A stretch of DNA of 7,902 nucleotides, from positions 1 through 7,902 of the forward strand of contig SYBY01000068.1 in assembly GCA_005788585.1 (NCBI GenBank). The letters are read 5' to 3'. Made by a program: the position numbers and the translations under genes. This DNA is from Actinomycetota bacterium (GTDB lineage: Bacteria; Actinomycetota; Thermoleophilia; Solirubrobacterales; Solirubrobacteraceae). The notes under the pieces were generated by a model. The model had not been told where the DNA came from, ran no database searches, and worked only from the letters and a program-made list of their open reading frames with translations. Shown in pieces: positions 5,574 through 7,902 of this stretch. The stretch's first letter is position 1. The number at the start of each line of letters is the position of its first letter.

Positions 5574-6692
5574 ATGCCCGCATCCGCACCTCTTCATCGC
5601 ACGAACGCCACTGCCTGGCCACGCTCCGTCGTGGACGCGCTGCCGTTCGCGGTCGCCGTCCTCGACCCCGACGGCGTCATCGTCGAGAGCAACCGCGCGC
5701 TGCTCGAACTGTGCGGCCCGGTCGTTCAGGGCGCGACGTGTTGCGACGCGCTGGGGTGCGGCACCTCGACCGGCGGCTGCTGCCACCGCGGGGCCGGCGC
5801 TGGCACCGAGGCGCTCGTGGCACTCCCGTCGGGTGCCAGCGCATGGCTGACCGCGCGCCGCACGGAGCGCGGGGGCACGCTCGTCTGCCTGCGCGCCGAC
5901 GACTGCACGCCCACGCGTCCTGAGCCCTCGGCGCCCAGGAGGCTCCTCCTGACCTCGCTCGGCCGCATGCGCGTGGAGGACACCGCAGCAGGGCAGCTGT
6001 GCGGCCCCTGGCTCGAGCAGCGTCCCGGCCAGCTGCTGCGCTTCCTGGTCGCCCGCCGTGGACGCGTGGTCAGCGCCGACGAGATCGCCGACGCGCTCTG
6101 GAGCGACGGAGAGCCCCGGACGGCCACGACGGTCCGCTACCTCGTGCACACGCTGCGCGAGCGGCTCGAGCCCGGCCGCGAGCGGCGCGGCCGGTCGAGC
6201 TTCATCGACTCGCATCGCGGCGGATACCGGCTGAACCCCGACCACGTCGTCGTCGACGCAGACCTCTTCGAGCGGGAGATCCGTGACGGGCTCGCCGCCC
6301 AGGGTGGCGAGCTGGGCGCGCGGCTGCTGGAGCGCGCCGTCGTCCGCCACCGGGGCGAGTTCCTCGCCGAGGAGCCGTACGCCGACTGGGCGATGGGCGA
6401 GCGCGAGCGGCTGCGCGGCCTCCTGGCGCGCGCGCTGCGCACCCTCGCCGACACCGCGCAGGCGGCCGGTGACCTCGACCTCGCGCAGGACCGCCTGGCC
6501 CAGCTCGCCGAGCTCGAGCCACTCGACACCGGGGTGCAACGCGACCTCATCTCGCTGTGCCTGCTGCGGGGCCGGCGCGGGGAAGCCGTCCGGCGGTACG
6601 AGGCGCTGCAGCGGCGGGTCCAGGACGCGTACGGCGGCAGCCCGGGGTTTGCGCTGCTGCCGGGGCCCGGCGGCGAACTCGCCGTCGCATAG
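5574..6692 (+). CDS. SARP/BTAD-family transcriptional regulator with Cys-rich N-terminal PAS-like domain
   Basis: This 372-residue predicted DNA-binding regulator has three parts. Residues 16-107 look like a PAS domain: VVDALPFAVAVLDPDGVIVE (19-38) has the usual first strands and SNRALLELCG (39-48) the following helix. Inside it is a cluster of Cys 47, 56, 57, 62, 69 and 70. Residues 122-224 are an OmpR-type winged helix (LLRFLVARRGRVVSADEIAD, 154-173; TVRYLVHTLRERLE, 186-199; FIDSHRGGYRLNP, 210-222). Residues 228-350 match the bacterial transcriptional activator domain (DADLFEREI, RHRGEFLAEEPYADWA, then TPR-like helices ending RRYEALQRRV). An in-frame ATG at 5481 would add 31 residues of unlike composition and place the SARP-like repeats inside the gene, so I prefer 5574; its ribosome site is weak either way. 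There is no NB-ARC/ATPase module, so it is a small SARP with a sensor. The PAS-like region probably senses redox, metal or a ligand, by inference. It converges on the next gene. Confidence 0.88.
   Translation: MPASAPLHRTNATAWPRSVVDALPFAVAVLDPDGVIVESNRALLELCGPVVQGATCCDALGCGTSTGGCCHRGAGAGTEALVALPSGASAWLTARRTERGGTLVCLRADDCTPTRPEPSAPRRLLLTSLGRMRVEDTAAGQLCGPWLEQRPGQLLRFLVARRGRVVSADEIADALWSDGEPRTATTVRYLVHTLRERLEPGRERRGRSSFIDSHRGGYRLNPDHVVVDADLFEREIRDGLAAQGGELGARLLERAVVRHRGEFLAEEPYADWAMGERERLRGLLARALRTLADTAQAAGDLDLAQDRLAQLAELEPLDTGVQRDLISLCLLRGRRGEAVRRYEALQRRVQDAYGGSPGFALLPGPGGELAVA
6671..6684. terminator. Possible bidirectional terminator hairpin at the convergent gene ends
   Basis: CGGCG-AACT-CGCCG is a five-base stem (six if a two-base loop is allowed). 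It lies within the last codons of the regulator and 19-32 bases beyond the stop of the minus-strand gene. It has no T-run on either strand. It is the only hairpin noticed near the 10-bp gap between the two stop codons, so it may help end the minus-strand transcript; confidence is low. Confidence 0.22.
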
Positions 6693-6702
6693 CCCTCCCC
6701 GC

Positions 6703-7902
6703 TCAGCGTCCGATCGTCAGGGACTTGTATACGCGCGCGCGCCGGGTGCCGTTCTGTTCCCAGGGCGTGAGCGTGACGCGCACGCGCGCGCCGCGCAGTC
6801 GGTCGAGGCGCCGCGGGCTGCGCACGCGGATCGTCGCCACCCCGCTGCCGGCGTTCAGGCGGACAGCGGTTGCGCGTCCCAGGTAGCGCGCCCGCTTCAG
6901 CCGGCGGGCCGTCTTCGTGTCGATGCTGGCCTCCACCGCGACCTTGCACGCCCGCGAGCACGAGAACGGCACGCGCAGGGTCTTCTGCATGCGCTTGATC
7001 CGCAGCGGGCGCAGGCGGGCCTTGAGCTTGGGCACCGTGGGCACGGACGTGACCGCCGCGCCGACGCTCGGAGGGGGCGCGACGGGGACCGACGCCTGTC
7101 CCGGCGGCGGCTGCCAGGGATCGAAGATGGTGATCGTCGCCCGCCGGGCCGGCCCGAGGCCCGCCGAGCCCGTCGGGTCCGTGACGTCGACGCTCAGTGA
7201 CTCGGTCGGCTCACCGACACCGTCATCGGCGATCGGAATGAACAGCTCGGCGTCACGCTGCCCGGCGGCGAAGTCCACGTACGGCTCGGGCAGTGCGAAG
7301 TCCTCTCCCGGCACAGCGCTTCCGCCGGACACGGCGAGGGTCACGCGCGTGGGCCGGTGCACCGTGCCGGCGCGCTTGAGCTTCAGCGTCACCCCTCCGG
7401 TCGCCTCGCCTGCCGTGTACGTCGCCTGCCGGAAGTCGACCACCCCTCCGAGCCCCGCCGCCACGGCGAGGACCGACGTCGGCTCGGAGATCGGCCCGAC
7501 GTTCACGGGTCCGACCATGGTCAGCGCGCTGCCGTTGAGGCGGTAGAGGCTCGACTGGCTCTCCCCCGCGAACGAGAGCACGGCGTAACCCGCACCGTCG
7601 CCAAGCGCCTGGTCCATGGCCCCGCGCTCCCCCACGTCGAAGCCGAGGGGCGCCATCGTCCGCATCGCGCCTGTGTCGGGCAGCGGCGGCCCGCCCGTCG
7701 CGCCGATCCGCGTCAGCGCGTGCCGCGCGGCGTCGACGGCCAGCAGGCGCAGCCCCGCGGTGGAGCGGTTGTAGTGCATGGCCGAGAGCGCCGGCACGGT
7801 CGGGACGCCGTCGTCCCCGGTGGCGTACGCGATCGGCGTCTGCTCGGCGACGAGGTCGCCGGTGTCGAGGTCCATGACGAGGTTGCGGTTCGCCGATGTG
7901 AC
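6703..7902 (-). CDS. DUF4394-like / Calx-beta domain protein, 5' end cut by window edge
   Basis: The open frame runs from the right edge with no stop for 399 codons. The ATG at 7875 is internal, because the nine codons before it are open and fit the domain. Numbering from the first visible codon, residues 1-150 resemble the end of a DUF4394-type beta-propeller-like region (MDLDTGDLV; RLLAVDAARHALTRIG; GYAVLSF; SLYRLNGSALTMVGPV). Residues 152-262 match a Calx-beta domain: an opening VDFRQATYTAGE, then GGSAVPGEDF (193-202), VDFAAGQRDAELFIPIADD (209-227), EPTESLSVDVTDP (231-243) and ATITIFD (255-261). A Pro-rich linker (262-292) leads to a very basic C-terminal beta domain (293-399) with Cys315 and Cys319. 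Such proteins are usually exported; any signal peptide lies outside the window. No catalytic site is seen. Calx-beta domains in exported bacterial proteins are typically calcium-binding or adhesive modules. The exact role is unknown. DUF4394 is a pattern-memory call, less sure than Calx-beta. Confidence 0.85.
   Translation of the reverse strand, partial: VTSANRNLVMDLDTGDLVAEQTPIAYATGDDGVPTVPALSAMHYNRSTAGLRLLAVDAARHALTRIGATGGPPLPDTGAMRTMAPLGFDVGERGAMDQALGDGAGYAVLSFAGESQSSLYRLNGSALTMVGPVNVGPISEPTSVLAVAAGLGGVVDFRQATYTAGEATGGVTLKLKRAGTVHRPTRVTLAVSGGSAVPGEDFALPEPYVDFAAGQRDAELFIPIADDGVGEPTESLSVDVTDPTGSAGLGPARRATITIFDPWQPPPGQASVPVAPPPSVGAAVTSVPTVPKLKARLRPLRIKRMQKTLRVPFSCSRACKVAVEASIDTKTARRLKRARYLGRATAVRLNAGSGVATIRVRSPRRLDRLRGARVRVTLTPWEQNGTRRARVYKSLTIGR

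Noticed and set aside
5379..6539. A 386-codon minus-strand frame opposite the regulator
   Set aside because: The plus strand encodes clear winged-helix and BTAD domains. The minus-strand translation has no recognisable domain and overlaps the start of the HEAT-repeat gene in another frame.

Overview
The window is about 70% GC by eye, with codon third positions almost always G or C. It looks like a chromosomal segment of a high-GC actinobacterium. The arrangement of the last gene (DUF4394-like region, Calx-beta domain, then a basic C-terminal beta domain with a Cys-x3-Cys pair) is a style I associate with Thermoleophilia such as Solirubrobacterales and Conexibacter. That placement is inference; there is no rRNA or marker gene here. 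No tRNA, IS element, CRISPR array or plasmid/phage gene was seen.

Positions 1-3903 carry four tightly packed minus-strand genes, read from high to low coordinates. They are a Wzz-type chain-length regulator (3903-2986), an O-antigen ligase/polymerase-family membrane protein (2978-1542), a sulfotransferase (1535-687) and a GT-A-like glycosyltransferase that runs off the left edge (690-1). The gaps are 7 bp, 6 bp and a 4-bp ATGA overlap, so this is very probably one translationally coupled operon for polymerising, length-controlling and decorating a cell-surface polysaccharide, possibly a sulfated one. Immediately upstream on the same strand (5401-3974) is an unusual HEAT-repeat protein with a long Asp/Glu tract and a basic, Pro-rich tail. 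It is separated from wzz by 70 bp containing a small hairpin.

A divergent intergenic region (5402-5573) separates this block from a plus-strand regulator (5574-6692). That protein combines a Cys-rich PAS-like N-terminus with a SARP/BTAD-type module (winged helix plus bacterial transcriptional activator domain). The intergenic region holds heptamers repeated at an exact 11-bp period just upstream of a plausible -10, which is the layout of known SARP operators. This suggests that the regulator controls its own promoter and possibly the divergent polysaccharide block.

The right end (7902-6703, minus) is the 3' part of a probably exported protein. It converges on the regulator with only 10 bp between the stop codons. 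Coding density is very high and no gene-free stretch exceeds 172 bp. Very long plus-strand open frames opposite the minus-strand genes are GC-bias shadows and were not annotated.
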